A stretch of DNA of 64,000 nt from Cercis canadensis. Taxonomy: Eukaryota; Streptophyta; Magnoliopsida; Fabales; Fabaceae. The first letter of the stretch is position 1. Each line of letters opens with the position of its first letter. The notes beneath the pieces are model-generated. The model made no database searches. It worked only from the letters and a program-made list of their open reading frames with translations, and was not told the DNA's origin. This document shows, piece after piece, positions 34,813 to 46,682 of this stretch. Made by a program: the position numbers and the translations under genes. Location: contig QAOA01008044.1 of the NCBI GenBank assembly GCA_003255065.1, forward strand, positions 88,902-152,901, given 5' to 3'.

Positions 34813-35199
34813 TGAAGAAAAAATAGAAGAGGAGAAAGAAAAACTACTCACACATACACATGGAAAGAGAGGAAAAATGTTTTCAATATACTTCACTCCA
34901 AAATATTGATACATACTTGGTGCACGGTTTGCAAGCCTTTTATAGTCTAATTTAAGTAATATAATACTAAAAACCCACTTGAGAAGAAACCAGGACATTG
35001 GTTGTTATATTGGTGCAATCACAAAAAGCAGTGCAGCTTCCTTCACAACTTGAATTCGGCTTGTCACCCAACTCATCTTTTACAACTTGCAAAACTCAAA
35101 ACTTATCCTTTTATAGTGCTACTTTGTAGGCTGCACAACTTGTGCGACTATCTCTGTGTATAGCTTGATTACCGACATTAAAAAAAGGGTGACTTCTCA
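34813..35199 (-). repeat. Copia 5' LTR (387 bp)
   Basis: On the minus strand it starts TGAGAAGTCACC (at 35199) and ends TTCTTCA (34813) just before the primer site. The 3' LTR matches it from 34907 outward. Confidence 0.75.
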
Positions 35200-37054
35200 C
35201 CATCTAGCTAATTCCTCTACTTATGTTAGGGAACTTCACGCTATTACTAGTGCAGTGAAGTCAGTATCTTCTTGGCAGAAAAATCATCATAGAGATGGAT
35301 TAGGTATTAAGGAGCTCATGACTCAAATCATACAAACCCCTGAACAGCACTTCTACTCATCCAAATTATTTGGATTTGACTATGTCATCCACTACAAACC
35401 AGGTGGTGAAAACAAAGCTGCGCATGCACTGTCGAGAATTCCTTGTGAGCAACAAGGGTCCTGTCTTGCCTTAACTGTTCCCCATTTCTTAATTGTTGAT
35501 AAATTGAGAGCAGAAGTAGCAGCTGATCCAGAACTCTTACAGCTGCAACAAGAAATCCAACAGGATCCTAGCAAGCATCCTTTTATGCACACATCTGATG
35601 GCTTGCTGTCTTTCAAGGGGAAACTTTTTCTGGGCTCCAATTCTCCTCTCAAGCTTGTCTTGATTGAGGAATTCCATGCAACACGACTAGGGGGTCATAC
35701 GGGAGTAGCAAAGACTGTGGGTCGTTTGTCTATAAACTTTATTGGCAAAGACTCAAAGAGGATGTGGCTAAATTCATTAAAACCTTCGATGTTTGTCAAC
35801 AGATCAAAACTCCCACTCAAGCTCTAGGAGGATTATTGCAGCCCATTCCTCTCCTAATCAAATTTAGGAAGATCTCTCATTGGATTTTATTGCAGGACTA
35901 CCTCTTCTCCAAGGCAAAACTACTATTTTAGTAATAGTGGATCGATTCTCAAAGGGTGCACATGTTGGTGTCTTGCCCACGCATCATTAAGCAACTCAAG
36001 TTGCAGAACTCTTTGCTACCATGGTTTGTAAACAACATGGGTTTCCAAAGAATCTCATATCAGACCGAGATCCTATCTTTCTCAGTCGTTTCTGGAAGGA
36101 ATTATTTCGTTTAAGTGGAACCAAGCTCCAAATGAGCACTGCCTATCATCCGCAATCAGACGGCCAGATAGAGATGGTAAACAATAGTATTTAAGAGCTT
36201 TCGTTCATAATGAACCTAAGCAATGGGGTCGTTTCCTTCACTGGGCAGAATGGAGATATAAGACTGCTATTCACTCCTCCACAGGCTTCACCCCATTCCA
36301 AGTCATGTTTGGCCGACCTCCACCTTCAATTCCCCATTATATAGAGGGAACTTCTCCAATTGCTGCTGTAGAAGTTGAGGGCACTACCAGAGATAGGATT
36401 CTAGCCAAACTCCAAAACAAATTGGCAAAGGCCCAGCTTGCAATGAAGAACCAAGCAGATAAGAAAAGATTAGAGGTAGAATTCAATGTTGGGGATTGGG
36501 TATATGTTCTCCTTCGATGATACAGGCAGATGTTTGTTTCTGGTTCTCGCAACCAAAAGCTAGCAAAAAGGTTTTATGGGCCCTTTCAAATATTGGAGCG
36601 TATAGGACCAGTGGCTTACAAGCTTGATCTTCCTGCATCATAAAAAATCCACAATGTTTTCCATTGTGCTCTCACCAAACCACACTATGGTCCCCGAGAT
36701 TCTAATGTTTTGGCTCTTCCACCTGAAGTTTGTAGCCATCAACCTCTCATTAAACCATTGGCTATTTTGGATCACAAACTCTCTGCATCTGGGCAGCAGG
36801 ATATGGTTCTGGTGCAATGGCAAGGGTTACCATTAGAAGACACTTCATGGGAAGACTTCTCCAAACTCCAAGAGGACTACCCTGACATGCACCTTGAGGA
36901 CAAGGTGAATTTGGAAGAACGAAGGAATGACAGGAAAGAATCAGAAGCAACAAGTCTATTAGATGCAGAAACTGATAACTCAAGCTCAAGCACAAGACCA
37001 AAACGTTTAATTAAGAAGCCCACTTGGTGGAATAATTTTAGTAAGTTCTAGAAT
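35200..37054 (+). pseudogene. Ty3/gypsy chromovirus pol, 3' half only
   Basis: Starts abruptly at the copia LTR within RNase H ('STYVRELHAITSAV', 'FDYVIHYKPGGENKAAHALS'), then the integrase zinc-binding region ('HATRLGGHTGVAKTVGRLS', with a frameshift near 35740), the integrase core ('VDRFSKGAHVGVL', 'SDRDPIFLSRFW', 'TAYHPQSDGQ'; about 35935-36175), a linker, and a C-terminal chromodomain ('VLVQWQGLPLEDTSWEDF', about 36805-36862) that marks the chromovirus branch and would tether integration to marked chromatin. RT, protease and gag are missing: the copia element inserted here, and the other side of the break is not to its left. Stops and frameshifts make it inactive. Confidence 0.8.
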
Positions 37055-37270
37055 AGCATCAAGCAGTTAGTTGTAACTTAGTAAGATCTTGAAATCTAGG
37101 GAAAATGCTGAGTTGTATCTTTGTTATTGCTTGAGTAACGTATAGACACTTGTCTATATCAGATGTATTTTGCAGAATGAATGGGAAGGAGAAAATTATT
37201 TCAATTTCTATACTTTCTTTCATTGCAGAAGGTTCCCTTAGCCTCGAATCTAAGGATTACCTATCAGAAT
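37055..37270 (+). repeat. Probable 3' LTR remnant of the chromovirus
   Basis: Sequence directly after the pol stop (GTTAGTTGTAACTTAGTAAG...TTTCATTGCAGAAGGTTCCC) has the look of an LTR with promoter and transcript region, but there is no second copy to confirm its limits. Confidence 0.35.
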
Positions 37271-37669
37271 GTCTCATTAATAGAATTGAATTAATTTAAT
37301 TTGACAAAAAATATTTCTGAATCAGACCACAAGTGATAGGATTTGTAAATCATCATACAATACACATAAAATGATTTTGTAAATAAAATCTTTTCCTAAA
37401 CTAAAAAGCTTTGTGGAAGAATTCATTTAGAAATCAAATCAATTTCATATTTTTCATGCTTTTAAACATAATCTAAAAGAACTAATATGCTCTATAGCCA
37501 AATATACAAAAAAGAGGAAGAGCTCTAACTCAGTCGAGCCCGCTCCCATTCTTAAAGCTAGTCTCCTCACTCCTTTTCCTCTATTCGAATTTCCTTGATT
37601 ACAAATGTAATCACTATTTATCTAAAGGTAAAGAAATATACAAAAAAATAGGCAATTTGCTCTATTCAT

Positions 37670-38173
37670 CTACACAACATGGACCGGTGTCTCCTGCATG
37701 GAAGTGATTGGTTGTGGAGTTTGAACTGAAGAACTTCTGCATATTGGGCAGGTCGGATGCAGCTTGAGCCACGGATCAACACAAATAAGATGGTAGATAT
37801 GGCCACAATCTGGAAGTAGTCTCAGGGTATCAGTATCTTTATAATCCCCTAAGCAGATGGAGCAGCAAGAAGAGACTAAACTCCCTTTTTGCACTTCAGA
37901 ATACAGAAGCTTTGGATAGCTATCAAGAGTGTTGTCATCGAGGCCACGTTCAGTAAGAGCAACCGCGCCTTCGGCTACACCAGACGGAGGAATTCCAGTT
38001 AAAACATTGAATATATTGGGGATGGCTGAAGACCTTCGAAGTCGAATGCAAGCAAAAGAAATGATTGCGACTAAGAAGATCATGGCAATCATGAAAGTGA
38101 TTCCATAAGTAAACCCACTAGTACTGTCACGATCTTCGATGGTGCTGCTGGTGTTCAAGGAGGTGTTGTTCAT
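37670..38173 (-). CDS. ATL-type RING-H2 E3 ubiquitin ligase
   Basis: Single-exon gene of 167 residues, start at 38173. Order: a short Asn/Ser/Thr-rich N-terminus, one transmembrane helix (residues about 23-45, 'GITFMIAMIFLVAIISFACI'), a basic stop-transfer segment, the ATL 'RGLD' motif with 'YPKLLYSE' (about 96-112), and a complete RING-H2 (about 123-163): 'CSICLGDYKD', 'DCGHIYHLICVDPWLKLHPT' then 'CPICR'. All eight zinc ligands (Cys3-His2-Cys3) are present and the Pro and Trp typical of ATL proteins are kept. ATL proteins are membrane-anchored E3 ligases that recruit E2 enzymes, often in stress or defence signalling. Length, lack of introns and motifs fit the short ATL67/70/71-like group; the exact orthologue is not assigned. 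Two broken paralogues lie at 42237-42520 and 48780-59787. Confidence 0.9.
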   Translation of the reverse strand: MNNTSLNTSSTIEDRDSTSGFTYGITFMIAMIFLVAIISFACIRLRRSSAIPNIFNVLTGIPPSGVAEGAVALTERGLDDNTLDSYPKLLYSEVQKGSLVSSCCSICLGDYKDTDTLRLLPDCGHIYHLICVDPWLKLHPTCPICRSSSVQTPQPITSMQETPVHVV

Positions 38174-38520
38174 CTTTAAGGAAACAATTGGAGTGGGATT
38201 TGAGAATGGGAACCTAGCTATTGCTAAATTTCATTGACTAAGGAACAAGGTGTTAAAATTTGAGCAACCATTTTATTTGAGACGGTCAACGCTTTTTTTG
38301 TCTTTTTCTTATTTCCAAGGTTATCAGGTTTTCTTTTTTATTTATGAGTTTTGTTGGTTGGCTGCTTTTGGTTTTGGTTTTGTTCTGTAGTATTGGTGGT
38401 ATTCATAATCTGAGAATATCAGTTGGTGCTAGACAACAGGTTATGACAATGACTTCTAGCAAAACCCAAATTCTTAGACAAAGACGCATAGACATTATCT
38501 TAAATTGTTTATTTATGGTA
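38174..38520 (-). promoter_or_regulatory. Upstream region of the ATL gene, duplicated at 42237-42530
   Basis: AACAATTGGAGTG.GATTTG, GAATGGGAACCTA, TTAAAATTTGAG and GACGGTCAA are shared in order with 42270-42390, and the downstream block with GTGGTATTC.TA.TCTGAGAA is shared with 42445-42475. This marks a segmental duplication of the promoter. No clear TATA box was picked out. The plus-strand open frame at 38344-38604 lies across this non-coding repeat and is not a gene. Confidence 0.5.
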
Positions 38521-38829
38521 AACCGAGAAAAATGTTTATTTATGAAATCAATTTTAAAGAAAGGAAGAGCAGTAGTCACTGGTGGAAGCTCGATTTATAT
38601 ATAAATATATATGTGTCCACCATGTACCAAGATGTAATATATGTGGGGATAGCATTTGAAGCTCCTAAAATCAATTTCAAGGGAAACTTCACCCTTAAAC
38701 ATCAAATCTTAGAAAATCTTGTTTTCATAGCAAAATATGTTAATTGTTTCAATCATTTATTAAAATATAAAATAATCTTATCAACGTTTAGTACTCGATA
38801 TATTCTGTTTAAATTAATGTATTGCTAAA

Positions 38830-39880
38830 CTATTTTTAAGAATGCTGAAGAATGACTTTACGTTACAATATATAAGCTATTTTGTACAACACTTGCCTGA
38901 TAAATACCCAAATGTAAAATAACTTCTACAAAAGCAATTTTCCTGTAAAAATCTCGCAACAATAATTGCAAAGACAACAAATTTGGGGTGTTACACAATT
39001 AGCTCAGCTATAGGAAAGGGGGAAGTCGGTAATTCAATTAGATTACGATAGATTTTGGTTTGGGAGCATTTTGTATTTAAATAACTAAAACACGTGGCCA
39101 TGATCTTTGTGTTGAATAACAAAATGCATCATGTTAAAATTTTATACAGAGTTCCTTGAAAGGCTGACAATTATATATGTAAATCTAGTAACATTAGAAT
39201 GATTTCTTCAATTCTTTTTTTTTTTTTGGTACACAAAACTTTAGGGTGATCAAGGCTACCTCATTCTAATATCAGGGCATACAACATGCATTAGTGAGAG
39301 CTTATAGTAATATTTACAAATTGTCTACCAATGAAGGCCTAATAGCAATGGAAATCAAACTCAAGCCTTACAAATAAAATACTTTGATCCTTACTAATTA
39401 AATCAATCCTCATTGACTTTCCTTGAACTGTTTGTTGGTGGCTGTTGTGAGGATCTTCTCAGTTATATTTACTGAACATTGTATTGGTACCTTTAGCTAG
39501 TCAATTTCATTGGGATAAAAAGATATTTAAGCTAATTACGTAAAGTTCAATAAGTAAGGGTCCTTAGTAGTTTGCACATCCTGTCATCATATAGAAAACA
39601 AAACAAGAAAAGTGAGCATTCAATGCAATTAATTGCGAGTATTTGATTATAAAATGTGACATGTCTAGCTTTCTCCTGAAAGTTTAAACTTTTAGGAATT
39701 GTTCCAAATAATATTACTCTTTTATGTTGTAAACTAGATCACATAATCCACCTAAAACGGGTGCCACATCATGTTCCAAATATTTTTCATGAGACTGCTA
39801 GCAACGAGAATCAAATTCAAGTTTTACAAGTGAAGTTTTTTGATCCTTATCAATTAAAACAACCTCTATTTGCATTCACT
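38830..39880. other. AT-rich intergenic with a diverged repeat pair
   Basis: No gene. 39345-39415 and 39800-39875 share a phrase of the form 'ATCAAA.TCAAG..TTACAA..AA...TTTGATCCTTA..AATTAAA', indicating a small dispersed repeat. Confidence 0.4.
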
Positions 39881-39886
39881 AGAAGA

Positions 39887-40010
39887 AGTATAGGTAAATT
39901 CCCATGAAATTTGGTTCCATGGGAATTTCCCACAGAAATTCCAATAGGAGAGAGTCCTAGAATTTTCCCATGGACTTGATTCCGTGGTCGTTGCGGCTAC
40001 TGCCTTCATG
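39887..40010 (+). mobile_element. CACTA-like terminus, truncated
   Basis: Begins CACTAGAAGAAGTATAGG and continues with repeated ATTCCCATG/CCATGGGAATTTCCC motifs, the usual design of CACTA subterminal regions with yet another motif. No transposase or right end was found. Confidence 0.45.
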
Positions 40011-40339
40011 AATTTTTTTTTCATATTCGCATATGTTCCAAGAAATAATCAGAATAAATATTGTAAACCCAATTATTAATATTTTTTATTAATTATATAC
40101 TATTTTATGTATTTTTAATAACTATTAAAAATCAAATTAACACTTCTGGCTAACTAACTTTCTCAATATCCTAATTACAAGAAAAAAGTCATATCTAATC
40201 ACATAATTACTATTTTTGTACATTACAAATATAATTTAAATTTAAATAAGAAAATATGTAAGAGCGTATTGTTAAAAAGGCCCATCCCATTTCTCTATAA
40301 GACCCATTTGGTTAAATCTAGTTCAAGACACCTAGTGTG

Positions 40340-41030
40340 ACATTTAGTACACTAATTCTTTTTATTTTCTTAAGAATCTCAACTTAAGAAAGTAGAATTC
40401 TCATGGTACAAGTTTTTTTTTAAAAAAAAAATCTTAGGAAACTAAGATTTCTTAAAATGGTTCTTATCCAAGTTTCCAACAAAAATATTCTCATGTACAT
40501 GGGTGAGAATCTTGAATTCCCATGACATGAGAAAGTTTTTTATATGAAAAAAATACAATTCTTGCCCCGTCATGCAGATTAACTTCAGATATTTTTTCCT
40601 TTTGAAATTTATTATGTTAATATCTGGTTGAGGTGTAGGTGGTTGTTGAGATTCATTTGGAGATTATTAAAGTCCAATTTGCAGTTATCTGTGGTAGATT
40701 TTCAGTTTCAAGATTGTAATTTGCTTTTGCAGCCATGGCCATGCTTCTCACATTCGTTTCTTCAGCTTTGGGTTTCTCAGTTACCAGGTCCAATATAGAA
40801 CCTTTTTTATTTTTTATTTTTTTGAGTTAAATTTAAGAAAGATGTTTTTGAAAAAAATACATAAGGTTCCTAGGAATATTGCATTTGAACAAAATATAAG
40901 AATAAAAGATTTTCTAGAAAGATTTAAGACCAACTAAATGTAAATTGTTACATTCTCGAGAACCCATTCTCAAGAAAAACATTCTCAAGCATTAAAAAAT
41001 AAATTCGTATACCAAATGTCCCTAAATCTT
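40340..41030. mobile_element. Candidate MITE with imperfect inverted ends
   Basis: GTGACATTTAGTACACTAAT near 40347, leading into ATTTTCTTAAGAATCT, is mirrored by the minus-strand reading of 40975-41028 (GGGACATTTGGTATACGAAT, then TGCTTGAGAATG). The ends are diverged and target duplications are unclear. No coding sequence. Confidence 0.4.
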
Positions 41031-41210
41031 TTTCTTTTATTCCTTAAATCAGTTGAGCTAAGCAAGGTTAAATAAAGAAAACAAGAAAGTAGGTTGTGTC
41101 TTGTAGTTATTGTTCAGGTCGGTGGCATATTTCCATATTCTCTCTCTTCTACTTCAAAACCCCCACGTAGAGAACGAACGTTGCTTCTGACTTCTGATAA
41201 CACGCCATAG

Positions 41211-41336
41211 ATGCAGATGCTTCCTTTTCTTGAAACTGCCTCTCTGAAATCTCATTCTCTCTCTATATCTTCTTTTCTCTCTCTAAGTTTTGATTCGGGA
41301 ACAACATTTTATAACCCTACTGCAAGTACTTCTTGA
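41211..41336 (+). pseudogene. Possible captured first exon with transit-peptide-like start
   Basis: A leader rich in CTCT tracts is followed by an ATG and 41 codons beginning 'MQMLPFLETASLKSHSLSIS', rich in Ser, Leu and Thr with few acids, like a plastid or mitochondrial targeting peptide, then a stop. No following exon was identified. It may be a gene fragment or chance. Confidence 0.25.
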
Positions 41337-41715
41337 TTGTTGACATTTGGAAACCTTCATTTCTACTGGGATTCATGTGGTTCGGCTACAAAATCTGTTT
41401 TTTTTTTTAATTTTTTTTTTCACTTTTGTTCAATTGTCCTTGAACGGCATTTGCGTCCCACTACGCCCGCAACCAAGCAATATTCTCTTATTTTGTGGAT
41501 TCAATATGCAATTGCCGTCTGTTGCTAACATTTTGGAGTGGCACTACCCCTCACCCAATTGGGTGACTACTACCAAAACCATTTAGTACTTTTGGTGTCA
41601 TTGCAAATATTTCGATAAACTAAGCCATCAAGTATGTGATAGAATATACAATTTATTATAAAATGTATAATCGACATGATATAAAAAAACGTACCAAATT
41701 TCAAACAATACTACT

Positions 41716-42145
41716 TTTTTATGTTGCAGGTATCCTTTCGCCAATAAGCATGCTTTATACATTTCAATCTCTTGGTTTAGCTTGAGTTTAATCTTGAAGA
41801 TCCACTTAACATCAATAGATTTGTGTCCCTCTAGAATTTCAATAAACTCCCAAGTGTTTTTGTTTTCAATTGCTTATTGCTTTTTCATATGTCATGGGGT
41901 TTCAATCAGTAAACATGGAAAAGTGAATGAATTCTTCATCGTCGTTCTCATCAACTGAATGGAACGTTGCTGAACTTTTGTGGAATGTCAAAAGTGAGTG
42001 AAATTTATGTCGATTTGTGGAGACTGATTCTCCGCATGCTTCATCAAGCTCAATGAGAAAGGGAGCTTGATGAGAATCTGCTTCTATTTCTTCCGTTCAA
42101 TCCCAGGCATCGTCTTCATCAAAAATCACATCGATGCTGAAAATT
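41716..42145 (-). pseudogene. Copia pol fragment (integrase C-terminus and RT start)
   Basis: On the minus strand: 'VIFDEDDAWD' (about 42110-42140), then after a gap the RT opening 'KNTWEFIEILEGHKSIDVKW' and 'MYKACLLAKGY' (about 41720-41860). These are the start of the copia RT domain. It is a small relic with stops, of a different family from the element at 28-35 kb, and it ends about 90 bp from the truncated ATL copy. Confidence 0.65.
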
Positions 42146-42236
42146 ACTTTTTTTATTTTAATAGAGGGATTATAGCTTGCACCCTTGTTTGGAATTATAG
42201 CAAGTAAAATTGGCCTTCTATGTCAAAAGCATGGTA

Positions 42237-42520
42237 TGTGCTACTGATGTTCAGTGTACTATTGTTCATGTTCAAGGAACAATTGGAGTGTGATTTGGGA
42301 ATGGGAACCTATAGCTATTGCAAATGTTCGTTGACTAGGACATGTTAAAATTTGAGAACACATTTTTTTAAAGACGGTCAATGTTTATATCTTTTTCTCC
42401 TTATATGTGACGATCAACGTTTATCTCATTTAGGGTTTGGATTGGTGATGGTGGTATTCGTAGTCTGAGAAGTATCAATTGCTTTAGGGAAAAATGAAAA
42501 TTCTCTCCTTGACAAATACG
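42237..42520 (-). pseudogene. Truncated ATL paralogue: promoter and first codons only
   Basis: The minus-strand ATG at 42269 opens 'MNNSTLNISST', clearly the N-terminus of the intact ATL protein ('MNNTSLNTSST'). The upstream 250 bp parallels the promoter of the 37670-38173 gene. The coding region stops after about 11 codons, where unrelated sequence and then a copia fragment begin. It is a dead duplicate. Confidence 0.7.
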
Positions 42521-42532
42521 CATAGAGATTAT

Positions 42533-42940
42533 GGGTGTATTTGAAAGTGTTTTTATTTTTTTTATTTTTAAAAATAGTTTTTGAAAACAGTTCTCTCTTG
42601 TTTTTGTTTTCTTGTTTTTAAAACAATTTTGTGAGAAGAAGTTTTCAAAACATGTTTTTGAAAACAATCTTATCAAACAAGTTTTTTTTGTTTTATTATT
42701 TTCAAAAACAAAACAATTTTTAAAAACAGAAATCAAACAGACCCTTTGTTTTTTTGTTTTTAAAAATAGTTTTTGAAAACATCTCTCTCTTATTTTTTTT
42801 TTTGTTTTTAAAACAATTTTGTGGGAAGAAATTTTCAAAACATGTAAATAAAAATAGCCCTATCAAACAAGTTTTTTTGTTTTATTGTTTTCAAAAACAA
42901 AAAATAGTTTTTAAAAACAGAAATCAAATAGACACTATAT
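42533..42940. repeat. Tandem pair of A/T-rich MITE-like units
   Basis: A unit of about 200 bp (AATAGTTTTTGAAAACA...AAACAGAAATCAAACAGAC) occurs at 42540-42738 and again at 42743-42937. Within each unit TTTTTGAAAACA and TGTTTTC-type motifs form inverted arms. The open frames across it are low-complexity chance. Confidence 0.55.
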
Positions 42941-45455
42941 ATCCTAATTTCTTTCTTTATGGTACACCAAAAATAATGTTAATTTATTAAATTGTTTGGG
43001 AAAATGAATATTAGAGGTATGAGAAAATGAAAAAGAAATCGCCAGTTGGTTCAATCACTCTACAAAGTTATTAAAATGTCCTTCCAACTATGTGTTTTTC
43101 CTGTTTATATATGAATATGATAACTTCATACTAAATACAACTACATATATCAATATATTAATTACATAGCTTGAGGACTAGTTTAGTCATTTTTCAAGAA
43201 GACGAACTAAAAGATCTTAATTAGGTAAAGGGTTTTTGTTTTGTTTTGTTTTGTTTTTTTGTTTTTTTTTTTTTTTATCTTTTNTTTTTCTTTTCTTTTG
43301 CCCTTTCAGCCAAAGGTTCAAACCATTGCGTCCTTTAACCAATTTCTTTCTAAAGAAATGAGGAGTGATACCTTGGACTGGAATAATTTTATAGCTATTT
43401 AAACAAAATGAAAATCTATTTAATACTAGTCACAGGTGGAAGGTGTTTTGTATATAATTATTCAATACCACAAGTATTATTGATTAAACATGCATAACTA
43501 ATTACTGATATGATATAGGCTGTGTATTTAATTGGTCTTAATTTATCTCTCAAGTAAAATAAATAATATAGATTATTTTGTTTATATGTAATTTGCTTAA
43601 GGTGTAAATACCTTGTATTGAATGACTAACACTATATACCAACATGTAGCATGGACATCAAAAGAAAAAGATGAGAAGTGAGCGTGACTAGGAAAAATAA
43701 TGAGAAGTCAGAACCCATAAAATTGAAGAAATTATATTCACTTATCTTAAAGGCCTTTGCGTGCTTCGTTAGCACATTGACTATCCCTTTGACTTTCATC
43801 TCATTTTTATTATTTTTTGTTTTGGAATAGACTTTCTTCCTTAGTTTTATTAAGGTTTGCAACTTGCAGCACTAAATCGACCATTGAATGTTTCCTGCAC
43901 CTCCAAGGGATTCTTCCTATGATCCAAAAGCAATTGGTCCCTATCAAGCCATTAAAATTAAGAAAAAAAAAATTCACGCTTAATCATTCAATTCTATTAT
44001 TTTTTGTTATTTAATGATTTAAGTGCAATTTTTATAATTAATAAAAAATTATGAATGGTAAGTTGCTATTGTTTTAAGTTAAGACGCAGTGCAAATGGTG
44101 GGAGCTTACCAAGAAGGGCGTGATAGAGAAAGCTAAATCTAAACCTAGTTTGTCTCCCCATTGAATATTCCATGCATATTGTGGTAAAGAGTCATGGATA
44201 AGGGGATTGACTGCCTAAATTGGATTTAGGTATTTTATATTCAGATAGAGTACTTTTAACAAATTTTGTTATTTATTCTTTTTATTAGATAGATAAATAG
44301 TAATNTAGATAGACAAATAGTAATTGCATTTACAATCAAAGGAATGAAGAGACCAACCTTAAAATTGTGAGATGTTCCATTGAGCTATTGCTCTTTCTCT
44401 ATGTCAATTATCTCATTTAGTTACCCCTATCTAGTATATATATATATATTCATGAAATATTTATGACATACTGACAAAAAAATTTACAAATTATTTTGAA
44501 ATATGTTTATTTTTTAAATTTAAAATTCAAAGGAATTTGTTCACTATAGAAGTAAAATAGGACACTTGCATTTTAATATTTTTTGGATATAATTAGAAAG
44601 AATTAAATCGGTGCATTTGTGATCTATAGTTACNGATCTCTAGTTACATCTATAAGAGAGAGATTCCCATGTGATCGGATTTTGACTTTACTATTTCGTC
44701 ACTAAGGCAACATGTTTCTTGAGTTTGTTATACAAGATTAAAATATATATTTAACATTAAACATTAATAGTTCATAACTATATTGATTTTTTAATTATAC
44801 AACACAAAAATAAATGTAAAAATTTTCTCTTATAGGCCCTTATGTCCTGACTCAGCTATAGAATTAAGGGATCGGGTTTGTTTAGTATGATCAATATCTC
44901 ATTGAAGGAATAGTATAATCTATATTATCCTATCTAATGACCCTTATCCTATCCGATGGGTCACACATGGCCATAATAAACATTTTAAAATGAAAAAAAT
45001 GACTTTTCAATTTCTTTCTTTGTTCTCTGCTATGGCGAAACCATTGCTCGATCATATAATTTTTTATAATTGACTTTGTTGGGAACTGCTCTTTCTTCCT
45101 TTCTTTTATGTCCACTAGCTAACGTAAGTCATATAATAAGAGATTATCTCTTCTTTCATGTGTATGATCATAGTTAAGGACTATATTTAATAGCAACTTG
45201 CTTCAGCCACACTATTATGCATTACCAGTTAACGCCTTCATATAAATATCTAATCGAAATGTATGTAAGAATAGTAGTTGACTTGATTAACAAGCACAAT
45301 GTGCAATTTGTATTGCAAATATCAAAAGTAGTTTGACTTCATAGGGGTGTGATAAGAAAAAACTTGTTCAATTCTACCATAGTATTGAGTATTCATTACT
45401 GCTCCGCATATAAATCATATCATGTGTCATGTGAATTATAATTTCATTACTTTTA
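42941..45455. other. AT-rich stretch with low-complexity tracts, no gene
   Basis: Contains T/GT-rich tracts (43225-43310), an (AT) run near 44435, and three single N at 43284, 44305 and 44634. The last two sit between near-identical short repeats (TAGATAGA.AAATAGTAAT, GATCT.TAGTTAC). No coding region could be supported. Confidence 0.5.
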
Positions 45456-45457
45456 TG

Positions 45458-46310
45458 CTATGTTGCACGGGGACAGGAACGCGTCTTGTCTCCCGTACGG
45501 GTACGAAACGCCAGTACAACGATTTTTCAAAAACAAGGGTACGAGAATGCCACGTCATGTGTGTGTGTGTGTGTGTATATATATATTAATAATTATATAT
45601 GTAATTGTGTATCAAATCCTTAACAAATATCAACCAAAAATCATTAGAATGAATAATTTTAAAATTCTCAAGCATTACAAAATATCAACATAAATCCTCA
45701 GCAAATATATAACAACTAACAAGTATTAATTATTACTTCAAAATACAAATTATCAATCAAAATTCAAATCATAACACTATTAATTTCATCATTTCCATTA
45801 CCACCATCACCACCATCAACATTGACCACCCAAGTATCTTCAATAGCCTTCAATCTACCTAGCCTTCACTTGGTTCAGCAATGGAGGAAGAACTAAGGCA
45901 CCACCGAGGAGGATGAAGAGGAGTTGGAGCTGCAACTAGGGTGAAAATGGTGAAGAAATTGGCTAATTTAGGTTTTGAAATCGGGTTGGGGAAGAAGAAT
46001 GAGGCTCACTGCGAAACGGCATCGTTTTGGGCAATTTTTAGCTCCCACAACACATGAAAACGGCGTCGTTTCACTTAAGCCATTTACCAGTCAACCAAAC
46101 GACCCCGTTCGACTCTGTCTGGGATTTTTCGCTGTTTCGCGCGCGTTTTTTTGGACAAAACTTGGAGTTTTGAAACGTTAAAGTGAAAAAAAAACTCTTG
46201 GGAAATGAATTTCTGTCGTCTCCGCACTGTGGAACGTGTTTCACATTTCGCCCCCGTCCCCGAAATGGGGACACGCTGGTTTTTCACGTCCTGGTGCTTC
46301 TAAGCTTTTA
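45458..46310. repeat. GC-rich transposon-like block with GT/AT microsatellite
   Basis: Left edge GCACGGGGACAGGAACGCG and right edge CGTCCCCGAAATGGGGACAC contain related G/C-rich words in opposite sense; a (GT)n(AT)n run lies at 45558-45586. The inner 45960-46190 part contains AACGGCATCGTTTTGG and AACGGCGTCGTTTC. The base composition differs sharply from its surroundings. It probably comes from a DNA transposon; no terminus or protein is certain. Confidence 0.35.
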
Positions 46311-46544
46311 TGACATTGCAAGAAGTTAATTAACAAAAAGAACAAAAAAAACCATAACTTTTATGGCATTTTATCTGGGATAATGCTGTTCATCCAGTAC
46401 TACAATAAGACTGAAAACTTTTCTATGTGGTAATTGTCATGTAAAGAAAAACAAAAAAGAAATTAATACCTGGTATAACAGTATAATATTTATCTCATTT
46501 TAATAATTACAAGTATTTATGAATTTAGTCTTCAAATGGCACAC

Positions 46545-46682
46545 CCTAATATTTAAGTATTGGGTGTTTCATTTTAGAGTTTTGTGTTCAAATCCCACTG
46601 AAATCTGGTGGGGTGAGATTGTGAGTCAACATAGGCTACTCTATTTTGTGGCACTGACTTCTAGTAAACCTAAAAAAAAAAA
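46545..46682 (+). mobile_element. Candidate SINE
   Basis: Contains a box-B-like GTTCAAATCCC (about 46589), a body with CTGGTGGGGTGAGATTGTG, and an A tail (46672-46681). No target duplication or good box A was seen, so it may be a truncated SINE or LINE end. Confidence 0.3.

Larger units (their letters stand above)
28246..35199 (-). mobile_element. Ty1/copia LTR retrotransposon, decayed, minus strand
   Basis: Reading right to left: 5' LTR (34813-35199), primer site (34797-34810), gag, protease, integrase, reverse transcriptase, RNase H, purine tract, truncated 3' LTR. That order (integrase before RT) defines copia. A 1.85-kb solo LTR interrupts RT at 29679-31532. No target duplication is visible: the right flank is the RNase H region of another retroelement (35200 on), the left flank a CACTA end. 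Confidence 0.85.

Noticed and set aside
38344-38604. Open frame starting with a hydrophobic segment (MSFVGWLLLVLVLF)
   Set aside because: It lies in the duplicated ATL upstream region; the corresponding sequence at 42430-42520 does not keep the frame, so it is not a conserved gene.
42401-42990. Lys/Asn/Phe-rich open frames
   Set aside because: Translation of a tandem A/T-rich MITE-like repeat; low complexity.
45558-45586. (GT)n(AT)n run as a regulatory or Z-DNA element
   Set aside because: A simple microsatellite inside a transposon-like block; nothing links it to a gene.
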